Assembly (NCBI RefSeq): GCF_020881035.1
Contig: NZ_JAJITC010000013.1
Location: 1 to 64,000, forward strand
Source: Paraburkholderia translucens
Lineage (GTDB): Bacteria; Pseudomonadota; Gammaproteobacteria; Burkholderiales; Burkholderiaceae
Length of the DNA stretch: 64,000 nt
Direction: 5' to 3'
Below, piece after piece: positions 44,559 to 54,281 of this stretch (the first letter of the stretch is position 1; the number at the start of each line of letters is the position of its first letter). Both the position numbers and the translations under genes were made by a program. Below the pieces are notes generated by a model. The model saw only the letters and a list, made by a program, of their open reading frames with translations, searched no databases and was not told the DNA's origin.

Positions 44559-44652
44559 ATGGCGAACGACTAGGCAGGCGGTCGCCCCGCGAGAGCGAAC
44601 CTCCGCGACGCGAAACCATCCACCAACAGCCGCAGACAAGAACCGCGGCACC

Positions 44653-46104
44653 TCAACGTTCGACGGGGTGCGGCTCCTTCAATTTATTCGCGACGCGCAC
44701 CGCATCGTAGTAGGCCGCGTTCGGCGGCCGTTTCAGGTACTGCCCCGCGCCACGCTGCGCGCGCAGATCGCCGTCCGCCCACGCATGCGCGCCGCGCGTG
44801 AACGTGTGCATCGCGACGCCCTGCACCGTCATCCCTTCAAAGACGTTGAAGTCGACCTTCTGATGATGCGTCTTCACCGAGATCGTCTTCGTCGCAGCCG
44901 GGTCCCAGATGACGAGATCCGCGTCGGCTCCCACCTGCACGGCCCCTTTGCGCGGATACAGATTGAAAATCTGCGCGGCATTCGTCGACGTGATGCGCAC
45001 GAACTCGTTCGGCGTGATGCGTCCGCGATTGACGCCTTCGTGCCATAGCACCGACATCCGGTCTTCGACGCCGCCGCAGCCGTTCGGAATCTTCGTGAAG
45101 TCCTCGCGTCCCATCGCCTTCTGCGATGCGCAGAATACGCAGTGGTCGGTGGCCGTCGTATGCAGCTGGCCCGCTTGCAGGCCGCGCCACAGCGCCTCGC
45201 GATGCTCGCTCGTGCGAAACGGCGGGCTCATCACATGCGCGGCAGCCCGCGTCCAGTCTGGGTCGCGATACACGGATTCGTCGATCACCAGATGCCCCGG
45301 CAGCACTTCGCCGAACACGCGCTGCCCTTCGTTGCGCGCGCGCGAGATCGCTTCGACCGCCTCTTTGGCCGAGACGTGCACGATGTACACCGGCACGCCG
45401 AGCACCTGCGCGATGCGGATCGCACGATTGGCCGCCTCGCCCTCCACTTCGGGCGGACGCGACAGCGGATGCGCCTCCGGTCCCCGGAACCCCTTCGCCA
45501 ATAGCTGCTTTTGCAACTGGAACACGAGCTCGCCGTTCTCCGCATGCACGGTCGGCAGCGCGCCGAGCTCGAGAGAACGCGAGAAGCTGTTCACGAGCAC
45601 TTCGTCATCGGCCATGATCGCGTTCTTGTAGGCCATGAAATGCTTGAAGCTCGATACGCCGTGCTCGTGCACGAGCTTGCCCATGTCGCGATACACCGAG
45701 TCGTCCCACCACGTCACGGCCACGTGAAAGCCGTAGTCCGCCGAGGCCTTTTCCGCCCAGCCGCGCCACTGTTTGAACGCCTCCATCAGCGGCTGCTTCG
45801 GGCTCGGAATCACGAAGTCGATGATGCTCGTCGTGCCGCCGGACAGGCCTGCCGCCGTGCCCGTATAGAAATCGTCGCTGGCCGTCGTGCCCATGAACGG
45901 CAGTTCCATATGCGTGTGCGGATCGATACCGCCGGGCATCACGTACTGGTCGTGCGCATCGACGATCTTCGCGCCCTCGGGCGGATCGATCGTGCGATCG
46001 ATCTGCAGGATCGTGCCGCCGTCCTGCGGGTCCGCGATCAACACGTCGGCTCGGTGCGTGCGGTCGGAATCGATCACCGTGCCGCCGCGAATCAGGGTTG
46101 TCAT
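44653..46104 (-). CDS. hydA: Dihydropyrimidinase (D-hydantoinase)
   Basis: A 483-residue zinc amidohydrolase that opens dihydrouracil or dihydrothymine to the N-carbamoyl-beta-amino acid. Visible are the metal site GGIDPHTHMELPF, the lysine region VSSFKHFMAYKN (carboxylated Lys), the later VYIVHVSAKEA and HTTATDHCVF regions and a C-terminal ADADLVIWDP. GGAGGAGG lies upstream of the ATG at 46104; longer readings run into the transporter gene. It is step two of the reductive pyrimidine pathway, after PreTA. Confidence 0.93.
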   Translation of the reverse strand: MTTLIRGGTVIDSDRTHRADVLIADPQDGGTILQIDRTIDPPEGAKIVDAHDQYVMPGGIDPHTHMELPFMGTTASDDFYTGTAAGLSGGTTSIIDFVIPSPKQPLMEAFKQWRGWAEKASADYGFHVAVTWWDDSVYRDMGKLVHEHGVSSFKHFMAYKNAIMADDEVLVNSFSRSLELGALPTVHAENGELVFQLQKQLLAKGFRGPEAHPLSRPPEVEGEAANRAIRIAQVLGVPVYIVHVSAKEAVEAISRARNEGQRVFGEVLPGHLVIDESVYRDPDWTRAAAHVMSPPFRTSEHREALWRGLQAGQLHTTATDHCVFCASQKAMGREDFTKIPNGCGGVEDRMSVLWHEGVNRGRITPNEFVRITSTNAAQIFNLYPRKGAVQVGADADLVIWDPAATKTISVKTHHQKVDFNVFEGMTVQGVAMHTFTRGAHAWADGDLRAQRGAGQYLKRPPNAAYYDAVRVANKLKEPHPVER

Positions 46105-46136
46105 CGCTTGCCTCCTCCTTCGTCGGATCACGCCAT

Positions 46137-47648
46137 TCACGCGTTCGCCATGCTCGCGCCCGGACTGCGGCGCAGCTTCATCCATGTGCCGTACACGATC
46201 GACGCGAGCGCCAGTCCGACGAACCATGCGTACGTGTAGAGCGTGTTGAGGAATTCCGGCACGTTCGGGAACGATGCCGGGAACGCCGTGTGCAGAAAGC
46301 CCGGCAGATTGGGCAGCACGCCGATCGCGAGCGCGACGACGGCGGCCATGTTCCAGCCGCCCGTATAGCTGTATTCGCCGTTTTCGTCGAACAGTTCGCG
46401 CGGGTTGAGCCGCGTGCCGCGAATGAAGAAATAGTCGACCATCAGGATGCCCGCGACCGGTCCGAGCAGCGCCGAATAACCGACGAGCCAAACGAAGATA
46501 TAGCCCTGTGTCGTCGCGAGAATCTTCCACGGCATCATCACGATCGCGAGGCTCGCCGTCACGAGGCCGCCCGTGCGATACGAAACGCGCTTCGGCCACA
46601 GACTGGAAAAGTCGTAGGCGGGACCGACGAGGTTCGCCGCGAGATTGCAACCCATCGTGTCGAGCGTGAGGATGATGAGCGCCACGCCGACGCCGATGCC
46701 CGTCATGCGGCTCGTCAGATCGATCGGATCCCAGATCGCCTTGCCGTAGATCACGACGGTGGCCGAGGTCACCACGACCGAAATCATCGACAGTAGCGCC
46801 ATCGGCACGGGCAAGCCGATCGTCTGGCCGACGAGCTGATCGCGCTGCGTCTTCGCAAAGCGCGTGAAATCAGGAATGTTGAGCGCGAGCGTCGCCCAGA
46901 AGCCGACCATCGCGGTCAGGCTTGGCCAGAACGTCACCCAGAAAAGCCCTTCTTTCTTGCCGCCCGGCCCGAACTGCGACGGACCTGACAGCATCGAGCC
47001 GACGCCGCCCGCTTTCGAGGTCGCCCACCACACGAGCGCAATGCACATCACGACCTTGATCGGCGCCGACCAGCTTTCGAGCCAGCGGATCGAATCGGTG
47101 CCATTCACGATGAAGTAGATCTGCAACGCCCAGAACGCGAGAAAGCACGCGAGCTGACCGATCGAGATATCGAGCAACGGCAGTGCCGCGCCATGCAGCG
47201 CATTACCGGTCAGGATGTTGAGAAGCGTAAAGATCGCGCTGCCGCCGAGCCACGTCTGGATGCCATACCAGCCGCACGCGACGATCGCGCGCAGCAGCGC
47301 GGGCAGCTTCGCGCCCTGGGTGCCGAACGACGAGCGTACGAGCACCGCGTACGGAATGCCGTGCTTGGCGCCCGCGTGTCCGATCAGAAGCATCGGCACC
47401 AGCACGATCAGATTGCCGAGCAACACCGTCAACACGGCCTGCCAAGGCGACATGCCCTGCTCCGTCAAGCCGGCCGCGAGCATGTACGACGCGATGTTCA
47501 TCACCATGCCGACCCACAGCGCCGCGAAGTGATACCACTTCCATGTGCGCTGCGCCGGGCCGGTCGGCGCGAGGTCGTCGTTATAGAGACTGCTGCCGTG
47601 CGCGACGGCCGCATGCGACGCGTCGGCGGATTGCGCTGTCTGCTTCAT
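46137..47648 (-). CDS. NCS1-family nucleobase:cation symporter
   Basis: A 503-residue transporter with 12 predicted helices. The family signatures are seen: YNDDLAPTGPAQRTWKWYHF at the N-terminus, FGTQGAKLPALLRAIVACGW, and LALNIPDFTRFAKTQ. Start 47648 has GGGAG upstream; the longer reading adds a basic non-family stretch. Inside the pyrimidine operon, so uracil, thymine or a hydantoin/allantoin-like compound is the likely cargo. Confidence 0.92.
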   Translation of the reverse strand: MKQTAQSADASHAAVAHGSSLYNDDLAPTGPAQRTWKWYHFAALWVGMVMNIASYMLAAGLTEQGMSPWQAVLTVLLGNLIVLVPMLLIGHAGAKHGIPYAVLVRSSFGTQGAKLPALLRAIVACGWYGIQTWLGGSAIFTLLNILTGNALHGAALPLLDISIGQLACFLAFWALQIYFIVNGTDSIRWLESWSAPIKVVMCIALVWWATSKAGGVGSMLSGPSQFGPGGKKEGLFWVTFWPSLTAMVGFWATLALNIPDFTRFAKTQRDQLVGQTIGLPVPMALLSMISVVVTSATVVIYGKAIWDPIDLTSRMTGIGVGVALIILTLDTMGCNLAANLVGPAYDFSSLWPKRVSYRTGGLVTASLAIVMMPWKILATTQGYIFVWLVGYSALLGPVAGILMVDYFFIRGTRLNPRELFDENGEYSYTGGWNMAAVVALAIGVLPNLPGFLHTAFPASFPNVPEFLNTLYTYAWFVGLALASIVYGTWMKLRRSPGASMANA

Positions 47649-47694
47649 CGATGGATCTCCCTTGAACGCTCGTTGACTGAGGGTGCCGCCTTTT

Positions 47695-49005
47695 TCAGGC
47701 TGCTTTGACCGCTTGTTGTGCGTCGCTTGCTTCTGATGCCGGCGCAATGACACGCGCCGGATTGTTCGGATGCGTCGTCCAGTTCGCGTACTCGCCGCTA
47801 TCGACACGCTCCATCGTGATGCATTGCTCGACCGGGCACACATGCATGCAAAGATTGCACCCGACGCATTGCGCATCGATCACTTCGAAATGCCGCTTGC
47901 CGTCCTTTTCGCGCGTGATCGCCTGGTGCGAGGTGTCTTCGCAGGCGATATGACAGAGACCGCACTCAATGCACCTGTCCTGATCGATGCGCGCCTTGAT
48001 GTCGTACTTGAGATTCAGATACTTCCAGTCGGTGAGGTTCGGCACGGCGCGGCCGCGAATCTCGTCGAGCGTCGCGTAGCCCTTTTCGTCCATCCAGTTC
48101 GACAGGCCGTCCGCGAGATCGGACACGATGCGAAAGCCGTAGTGCATCGCCGCCGTGCACACCTGCACGCTGCCCGCGCCCAGCACCATGAACTCGGCCG
48201 CATCGCGCCACGACGAAATGCCGCCGATGCCCGAAATCGGCAGACCCGGCGTTTGCGGATCGCGCGCGATTTCAGCGACCATGTTCAGCGCAATCGGCTT
48301 CACGGCGGGACCGCAGTAGCCGCCGTGCGTGCCCTTGCCATCGACGCTCGGCATCGGCGCCATTTGGTCCAGATCAACCGCGACGATCGAGTTGATCGTA
48401 TTGATCAGCGACACGCCGTCCGCGCCGCCCTTGTAGGCAGCCCGCGAGCCCAAGCGGATGTCGCTGATGTTCGGGGTGAGCTTCACGAGGCACGGCAGCT
48501 TCGTGCCTTCCTTCACCCAGCGCGTGACCATCTCGACATACTCCGGCACCTGCCCGACCGCCGAACCCATGCCGCGCTCGCTCATCCCATGCGGACAACC
48601 GAAGTTCAGCTCGACCGCATCGGCGCCCGTGTCCTCGACGAGCGGCAGAATCCATTTCCAGTCGCGCTCATTGCAAGGCACCATCAGCGAGACGATCAAC
48701 GCACGGTCGGGCCAGTCGCGCTTCACTTCCCTGATTTCGCGCAGGTTGACGTCGAGCGGCCGGTCGGTGATCAGTTCGATGTTGTTCAGGCCCGCGATGC
48801 GCTGGCCGTTCCATTGCACCGCGCCGTAACGCGAACTGACGTTGACCACATGCGGATCGAGCCCGAGCGTCTTCCACACGACCCCGCCCCAGCCCGCTTC
48901 GAATGCGCGGTTCACGTTGTACGCTTTGTCGGTCGGCGGCGCGGAGGCGAGCCAGAAGGGGTTCGGCGAAGTGATGCCGGCAATCGTGCAGCGGAGATCG
49001 GCCAT
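47695..49005 (-). CDS. preA: NAD-dependent dihydropyrimidine dehydrogenase subunit PreA
   Basis: A 436-residue flavoprotein with the dihydroorotate-dehydrogenase-like barrel (residues about 1-330: NPFWLASAPPTDKAYNVNRA, VELNFGCPHGMSERGMG). Two [4Fe-4S] clusters lie at the C-terminus (CIECGLCHIAC and CVGCNLCMHVCP). It reduces uracil or thymine with electrons passed from PreT. GGAG lies 7 nt before the ATG at 49005. A longer upstream reading exists but has no family sequence. Confidence 0.94.
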   Translation of the reverse strand: MADLRCTIAGITSPNPFWLASAPPTDKAYNVNRAFEAGWGGVVWKTLGLDPHVVNVSSRYGAVQWNGQRIAGLNNIELITDRPLDVNLREIREVKRDWPDRALIVSLMVPCNERDWKWILPLVEDTGADAVELNFGCPHGMSERGMGSAVGQVPEYVEMVTRWVKEGTKLPCLVKLTPNISDIRLGSRAAYKGGADGVSLINTINSIVAVDLDQMAPMPSVDGKGTHGGYCGPAVKPIALNMVAEIARDPQTPGLPISGIGGISSWRDAAEFMVLGAGSVQVCTAAMHYGFRIVSDLADGLSNWMDEKGYATLDEIRGRAVPNLTDWKYLNLKYDIKARIDQDRCIECGLCHIACEDTSHQAITREKDGKRHFEVIDAQCVGCNLCMHVCPVEQCITMERVDSGEYANWTTHPNNPARVIAPASEASDAQQAVKAA

Positions 49006-49067
49006 GTTCGGCTCCGTGGGGATTCGGTGTTCGTGTGACGTTGCGTGCGTCGGCGTGCGCTTTGGTT

Positions 49068-50417
49068 TCAGGCTGCCTTGACGGCGGCGAGCGCGAAAGC
49101 CGCATCGATCGACGCCGCCGCGAGCTTGCCGTCCTGCACCGCCTGCACGGTCAGATCGACGCCGCCCGATGCCGCGCAATCGCCGCCCGCCCAAACCTTG
49201 TCCAACGACGTACGCATGTGCGCATCGACCGCGATGCGGCTTCGATCGAGCGTCAACAGCTCATGATCGAGCCCGACGGGTACGAGCGTCTGGCCGATTG
49301 CCTTGAGCACCATGTCGGCTTCCACTGTGAAGCGCTCCGTGGCGCCGTCATTCGCAGCGCGTTCGAATTCGACGCCGCTCACTGCCCCGTCGCTGCCGAT
49401 CAATCGCAGCGGCTTCGCATGCGTGATGAGCGTCACGCCCTGCTTCTGCGCGAATTCGCGCTCGGCCCATGTTGCGCTCATCGATTCGACGCCGCGCCGA
49501 TACACCATCGTCACGCTCGTCGCGCCGAGCTTGCGGCTTTGCACGGCTGCATCGACAGCCGTATTACCGCCGCCGATCACGATCACGCGCCGCCCGACCG
49601 GCACTGTCGACAGGTCTTTCGCCTGGCGCACCTGTTCGATGAAATCGACAGCGTTCATCACGCCATCCAACGACTCGCCTTCGAGCTCCAAAGCACGCAC
49701 ACCCGCGAGTCCAACCGCAAGAAAGACGGCGTCGTGTTGCCGCCGCAACGTATCGAGCGTGGTATCGCGGCCCAATGCAACGCCCGTCCTCAACTCGATT
49801 CCGCCTACCGACAACAGCCATTGCACTTCCCGTTGCGCGAAGTCATCGACGCTCTTGTAGGCGGCGATGCCGTATTCATTGAGGCCGCCGCCTTTCTCGC
49901 GGGCGTCGTAGATCGTCACGCGATGACCGGCCACCGCAAGACGATGCGCGCACGCAAGTCCCGCCGGCCCCGCGCCGACGACGGCCACGTGACGTCCGCT
50001 GGCCGTCGCGCGTTTGAATTGCACGGCATCGCGCGACATCGCCCAATCCGTTGCATGACGTTGCAACGCGCCGATCGCCACGGGCTGCGCGTCCTGATGA
50101 TTGCGCACGCAGGCGCCTTCGCAAAGAATCTCCGTGGGGCACACGCGCGCGCACATCCCGCCCAATGGATTCGCGGAAAGAATATCGGTGGCGGCGCCCT
50201 TCAGATTGCCGTTGCCGATCTTGCGTATGAAGCCCGGAATGTCGATCCGCGTCGGGCAGGCCTGCACACACGGCGCGTCGTAGCAGTAGTGACAGCGGCT
50301 CGCGGCCGCGGCGGCGGCCGTCGGGTCGAGCAGCGGCGCAATATCGGCAAATTCGCACGAAAGCTGTTCGGACGACAGACGGTGCGCTGCAATGTCGCCG
50401 GTTTGCTTGATGGCCAT
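49068..50417 (-). CDS. preT: NAD-dependent dihydropyrimidine dehydrogenase subunit PreT
   Basis: A 449-residue NAD(P)H/FAD and iron-sulfur protein of the GltD-like family. Near the N-terminus are cysteine motifs (CHYCYDAPCVQACPTRID, then CARVCPTEILCEGAC). Two nucleotide-binding fingerprints follow: VVGAGPAGLACAHRL (FAD) and VIGGGNTAVDAA (NAD). The C-terminus ends with the FAD motif VWAGGDCA. AAGGAA precedes the ATG. It feeds electrons from NADH to PreA and lies directly upstream of it. Confidence 0.94.
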   Translation of the reverse strand: MAIKQTGDIAAHRLSSEQLSCEFADIAPLLDPTAAAAAASRCHYCYDAPCVQACPTRIDIPGFIRKIGNGNLKGAATDILSANPLGGMCARVCPTEILCEGACVRNHQDAQPVAIGALQRHATDWAMSRDAVQFKRATASGRHVAVVGAGPAGLACAHRLAVAGHRVTIYDAREKGGGLNEYGIAAYKSVDDFAQREVQWLLSVGGIELRTGVALGRDTTLDTLRRQHDAVFLAVGLAGVRALELEGESLDGVMNAVDFIEQVRQAKDLSTVPVGRRVIVIGGGNTAVDAAVQSRKLGATSVTMVYRRGVESMSATWAEREFAQKQGVTLITHAKPLRLIGSDGAVSGVEFERAANDGATERFTVEADMVLKAIGQTLVPVGLDHELLTLDRSRIAVDAHMRTSLDKVWAGGDCAASGGVDLTVQAVQDGKLAAASIDAAFALAAVKAA

Positions 50418-50530
50418 ACACGTTCCTTCGTCAAAGTGCGGACGTAGCCGTGCCTGCGGCTTCGCGCGAACGAAGCCGGACGGCGTGTTTCGCGGGTGAA
50501 ACGTTGAAGCGCTACAGCATCATCGAGCGC

Positions 50531-51808
50531 TTACGAGTCACTCTCGCAAGCGCGCTCCAGCATGGCGTGCAGCAATACGTTCGCGCCAGCCTCGATCCAT
50601 TCGGGCGTCGCGTCTTCGACTTCGTTGTGACTGATCCCATCCACGCAGGGCACGAACACCATCGATGTCGGCGCGACCTGCGCGAGATAGCACGCGTCAT
50701 GACCCGCGCCCGACACCATGTCGCGATGGGCATAACCGAAGCGTTCCGCAGCGGCCCGCACGGACTTCACACACGCCGCGTCGAACTTGACGGGCTCGTA
50801 GTAAAAGATCTGTTCGAGCGCTGTTTCGAGGCCGATGCCGCCTGCAATCTTCGCGACCCCGTCGCGCAATTCGGCGTCCATTCTGGCGAGCACGGCATCG
50901 TCCGGATGACGGAAATCGACCGTGAAGAAAACCCGGCCCGGAATCACGTTGCGCGAGTTCGGATGCACCTGCATCATGCCGACCGTCGCGCACGCGAGCG
51001 GCGCGTGCGCGAGCCCGATACGGTTGACGAGGTCGACGACGCGCGCCGCGCCGAGCAATGCGTCCTTGCGGCGCGGCATCGGCGTCGGGCCCGCATGCGC
51101 TTCCTGGCCCGTCAGCGTGATTTCGTACCAGCGCTGTCCTTGGGCATCGGTGACCACACCGATCGTCTTCTGCTCGGCTTCGAGTATCGGACCCTGCTCG
51201 ATATGCAATTCGAAGGCCGCGTGCAGCGGATGGCCGCCACACGGCACGTCGCCCGCATAGCCGATACGTTCGAGCTCGGCGCCGATCGTCTTGCCGTCGA
51301 TGTCCTTGCGCGAGAGGCCATAGTCGAGCGTGAACACGCCCGCGAACACGCCCGATGCCACCATCGCGGGCGCAAAGCGCGAGCCTTCTTCGTTGGTCCA
51401 GATCACGACTTCGATCGGATGCTCGGTTTCGATGTTGCGATCGTTGAGGCTGCGAATCACTTCCAGTCCGCCGAGCACGCCGTAGATGCCGTCGAAGCGC
51501 CCGCCGGTGGGTTGCGAGTCCGCATGCGAGCCCGTCAGCACTGGCAAGGCATTCGGGTTCGCGCCCGCGCGCCGCATGAACACATTGCCCATCTGATCGA
51601 CGCTCACCGTGCAGCCCGCTTCCTTCGCCCAACTGACGATGAGGTCGCGCCCTTCCTTGTCGAGATCGGTGAGTGCGAGACGGCAGACGCCGCCTTTCTT
51701 CGTCGCACCGATCTTCGCCATCGTCATGAGGCTTTCCCACAGCCGTTTGCCGTTGACCGTGATCGACGTATCGAGTCCCTGTTTCGACGCTTCGGATACC
51801 GCATTCAT
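50531..51808 (-). CDS. Zn-dependent hydrolase, N-carbamoyl-beta-alanine amidohydrolase type
   Basis: A 425-residue M20-family amidase. The metal ligands are visible in GSHADSQPTGGRFDGIYGV, WTNEEGSRFAP and FELHIEQGP, with a late SGAGHDACYLAQ region containing a further histidine. This pattern is that of beta-ureidopropionase, allantoate amidohydrolase and N-carbamoyl-L-amino-acid hydrolase. Being with preT, preA and hydA it most likely performs step three, releasing beta-alanine or beta-aminoisobutyrate with CO2 and ammonia. GAGGAG lies about 9 nt before the ATG. First gene of the operon, opposite the TetR gene. Confidence 0.9.
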   Translation of the reverse strand: MNAVSEASKQGLDTSITVNGKRLWESLMTMAKIGATKKGGVCRLALTDLDKEGRDLIVSWAKEAGCTVSVDQMGNVFMRRAGANPNALPVLTGSHADSQPTGGRFDGIYGVLGGLEVIRSLNDRNIETEHPIEVVIWTNEEGSRFAPAMVASGVFAGVFTLDYGLSRKDIDGKTIGAELERIGYAGDVPCGGHPLHAAFELHIEQGPILEAEQKTIGVVTDAQGQRWYEITLTGQEAHAGPTPMPRRKDALLGAARVVDLVNRIGLAHAPLACATVGMMQVHPNSRNVIPGRVFFTVDFRHPDDAVLARMDAELRDGVAKIAGGIGLETALEQIFYYEPVKFDAACVKSVRAAAERFGYAHRDMVSGAGHDACYLAQVAPTSMVFVPCVDGISHNEVEDATPEWIEAGANVLLHAMLERACESDS

Positions 51809-52217
51809 TCGTCTTGCTCCTCTGGATCAACACGCCTTGCAGTCCAAATGCGGGCCACCGTGGATGGCCTCGCGACGAAGTGAAACTGGTGCACCGGCGG
51901 CGCAAAAGGATTCACTTTTGGGCATCGATGCACACGAGGCGTGCATAGCGCAAATGCCCGCAACGTCTGATCGATGCGTTGGTAAACCCTGGCCGTGATG
52001 CGTGCTTCGAATCCTGTCCGATTGGACAGGTTGTAGCCGAATAAAATCAGCAAGGCAATGCCTTTTGTGCGCGCCGAGACAGTTCTCCGTGAGAGCGAGA
52101 AGCATGCCATTGCGATGCAGCATGTGTTTTCGCTGCATGACAATGCGGCGCGTACGGCCATGTTCGACGCGCAGGCGAGCGACTAGAATAAAGCGCGACG
52201 CGGCACCGAGGCCCACG
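51809..52217. promoter_or_regulatory. Divergent promoter region of the pyrimidine operon and TetR gene
   Basis: A 409-bp gap between the outward-reading hydrolase and TetR genes. It has no gene I can support. It must carry both promoters and contains the palindrome described at 52013-52030. Confidence 0.6.
52013..52030. promoter_or_regulatory. Candidate TetR/RutR-type operator
   Basis: CCTGTCCGATTGGACAGG is a perfect palindrome of 7-bp arms around GATT. Its inner 16 bp agree at most positions with the RutR box as I know it (TTGACCANNTGGTCAA): T-G-x-C-C then T-G-G-x-C-A, both half sites and spacing preserved. It lies in the shared promoter region of the pyrimidine operon and the RutR-like gene. 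Confidence 0.55.
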
Positions 52218-52913
52218 ATGAAACACGACGACACAATGTTGAGCGAAACCGATCAGGACGAAGCGGCCCCACCTTTGCGGCGTCGCAAGGCACACATTCG
52301 CGAGAGCAACGAGGCCCATCTGCTGGCGTGCGCGGAGGCCGTGTTCGCGGAGCGCGGCTTCGAAGGCGCGAGCACCGCGATGATCGCCGATCGCGCGGGC
52401 TTACCGAAGGCCAACGTCCACTACTACTTCCCGACGAAGCTCGCACTCTATCGCCGCGTGCTCGAAAACCTGTTCGAAGACTGGCATCGGGCCGCGAATA
52501 CGTTCGAAGACAGCGACGATCCTGTCGAAGCGATCGGCGGCTATGTGCGCGCGAAGATGGACTTGTCGCGGCGGCGGCCGCTCGGATCGAAGGTATGGGC
52601 AAACGAAATCATTCACGGCGCGGAGCACATGCAGGACATCCTCGCGAATCGCGTGAAGCCGTGGCTCGACACGCGGGTGAGCGTCATCGACGACTGGGTC
52701 GCGCGGGGCCTGCTCGCGAACGTGGATGCGCGAACGCTGATGTACATGATCTGGGCCATGACGCAGCACTATGCGGATTTCGATGTGCAGATACGTGCGC
52801 TCAGCGGCAAACGCGCGCTGTCGCGAAAGGCCTTCGATGCGGCCACGGAACAGGTCGTGCAACTAGTGATTCGCGCGTGCGGCGCGAGGTCTCCGTTTGC
52901 GAAGATCCGGTGA
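52218..52913 (+). CDS. TetR-family regulator, RutR-like
   Basis: A 231-residue regulator. The DNA-binding helix-turn-helix is in residues about 30-80 (FAERGFEGASTAMIADRAGL, then NVHYYFPTKLALYRRVLENL). The C-terminal part resembles the RutR/YcdC ligand domain (SKVWANEIIHGAEHMQDILA). Start 52218 is chosen from the family N-terminus; 52236 is also possible. Being divergent from a uracil-degradation operon, it probably senses uracil or thymine and represses the operon through the palindrome at 52013-52030. Confidence 0.88.
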   Translation: MKHDDTMLSETDQDEAAPPLRRRKAHIRESNEAHLLACAEAVFAERGFEGASTAMIADRAGLPKANVHYYFPTKLALYRRVLENLFEDWHRAANTFEDSDDPVEAIGGYVRAKMDLSRRRPLGSKVWANEIIHGAEHMQDILANRVKPWLDTRVSVIDDWVARGLLANVDARTLMYMIWAMTQHYADFDVQIRALSGKRALSRKAFDAATEQVVQLVIRACGARSPFAKIR

Positions 52914-52973
52914 AGCGGCAAAGCACCTTAGGCATTTCGAGCGAACTGCAAGCACTTTGTATCTGCAATGGAT

Positions 52974-54281
52974 CTATTTGGTATCGAGCCGCGCGCGATG
53001 GAAGCGAACCCTGCCCGACTTCAAGCGCCAGTTCGCGAGCGCGCCGAGCGCCATCAGCACGCTGGTGCCGAGAAACACCGCGCGCATGCCGACGTGTCCG
53101 CCGACGAAACCGCCTAACAGCGGCCCGGCCACCTGTCCCGCGTACTGCGACGACACCGAGTACCCAAGAATCGCTCCCGTCACGCTCGCCGGCACATGGT
53201 GGCGGATCACGCTCGCGATGCACGGCAACAGGCCGCCAAGTGCCATTCCCATCAGGAAACGCAGCACGACCAGTTGCCAGCTAGCGGTGACGAACGCCTG
53301 CGGAACGAGCAGCGCCGCCGATACGGCGAGGCAGCCGATGACCACGTTCCAATGCCCGACGCGATCGGCGAGCCTGCCCAGCCGCGACGAAGAGATCACG
53401 CTGCCGAGCGCCGCGCCCGACATGACGAAGCCCGCCACCATCGTCACGCTTTGAGGCTGCGTGAGCTGGGCGACGTAGACGGTGATGATCGGCTCGATCG
53501 ACATGTTCGCGACCATCAGCAGAAGACCAGTGGCAAGCATCGCGATGGCCGGCCCCTTGTCGTCGACCGACGCCCACGCGCCCTGCTTGCGCGCGTTGCC
53601 CGCGCGCCTGGCGACCGGTGCTTCGCGGATCAGGAACGCCGTGGCGAGAAAGGCGACGAAGATCGCCGCGCCCGAGGCCCAGAAGGTCGCGCGAATGCCG
53701 ATCAGCGGCGGCAGGAAGCCGCCCAGCAGCGGGCCGACCAGATTGCCGGCCATGATTCCCGCCGACAGAACGCCGAGCGCCCAGCCCGAACGCGCCTTCG
53801 GCGTCTGCGTCGCGACGAGGATCATCGAGCCCGACGCGTATCCGCCGAGCAGCCCCGCGAGCAGCCGCAACGCGACCAGTTGCCACGCCGAGTGCGCCAT
53901 GCCGATCAGCGACATCGCGACCGCCATGCCGAGGCTCGAACGGATCAGCATCAGCTTGCGGCCGTAGAGGTCCGCGAGCTTGCCCCACAGCGGCGCGACA
54001 AGCGCCGCGCTGAAAAAAGTCGCGCCGAACGCGGCGCCCGACCACTGCACGATCGCCGCATGGTCGGTCACGCCAAGCTGTTCGACGTAGAGCGGCAGGA
54101 AGGGAAGCAGCAGCGTCATCGCGACGATGGTCGTGAACGAGCCGAACACGCACACGCAAAGATTGCGCTGCCAGTGCGCGGCGGCTTCGTCGTCAGTTGG
54201 CGAGACGGCGCTGGCAGCCGCGGGTGCCTGCGCCTGCGGCGGGACGGGTTCGGCCGATGGTGCGTCGAGCTTGCGATTCAT
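52974..54281 (-). CDS. MFS transporter, multidrug-efflux type
   Basis: A 435-residue transporter with 12 predicted helices. The motif A loop is GKLADLYGRKLMLIRS, repeated more weakly as GRLADRVGHWNVVIG in the second half. The layout is that of MdtG/DHA1-type drug exporters. Start 54281 is supported by AGGAG about 11 nt upstream. It converges with the TetR gene, 60 bp apart. The substrate is unknown. The 294-bp gap on its other side (54282-54575) is a divergent promoter region without a convincing gene. Confidence 0.88.
   Translation of the reverse strand: MNRKLDAPSAEPVPPQAQAPAAASAVSPTDDEAAAHWQRNLCVCVFGSFTTIVAMTLLLPFLPLYVEQLGVTDHAAIVQWSGAAFGATFFSAALVAPLWGKLADLYGRKLMLIRSSLGMAVAMSLIGMAHSAWQLVALRLLAGLLGGYASGSMILVATQTPKARSGWALGVLSAGIMAGNLVGPLLGGFLPPLIGIRATFWASGAAIFVAFLATAFLIREAPVARRAGNARKQGAWASVDDKGPAIAMLATGLLLMVANMSIEPIITVYVAQLTQPQSVTMVAGFVMSGAALGSVISSSRLGRLADRVGHWNVVIGCLAVSAALLVPQAFVTASWQLVVLRFLMGMALGGLLPCIASVIRHHVPASVTGAILGYSVSSQYAGQVAGPLLGGFVGGHVGMRAVFLGTSVLMALGALANWRLKSGRVRFHRARLDTK

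Noticed and set aside
47770..50447. Long plus-strand ORFs opposite preA and preT
   Set aside because: Antisense shadows; preA and preT have intact cofactor motifs on the minus strand.
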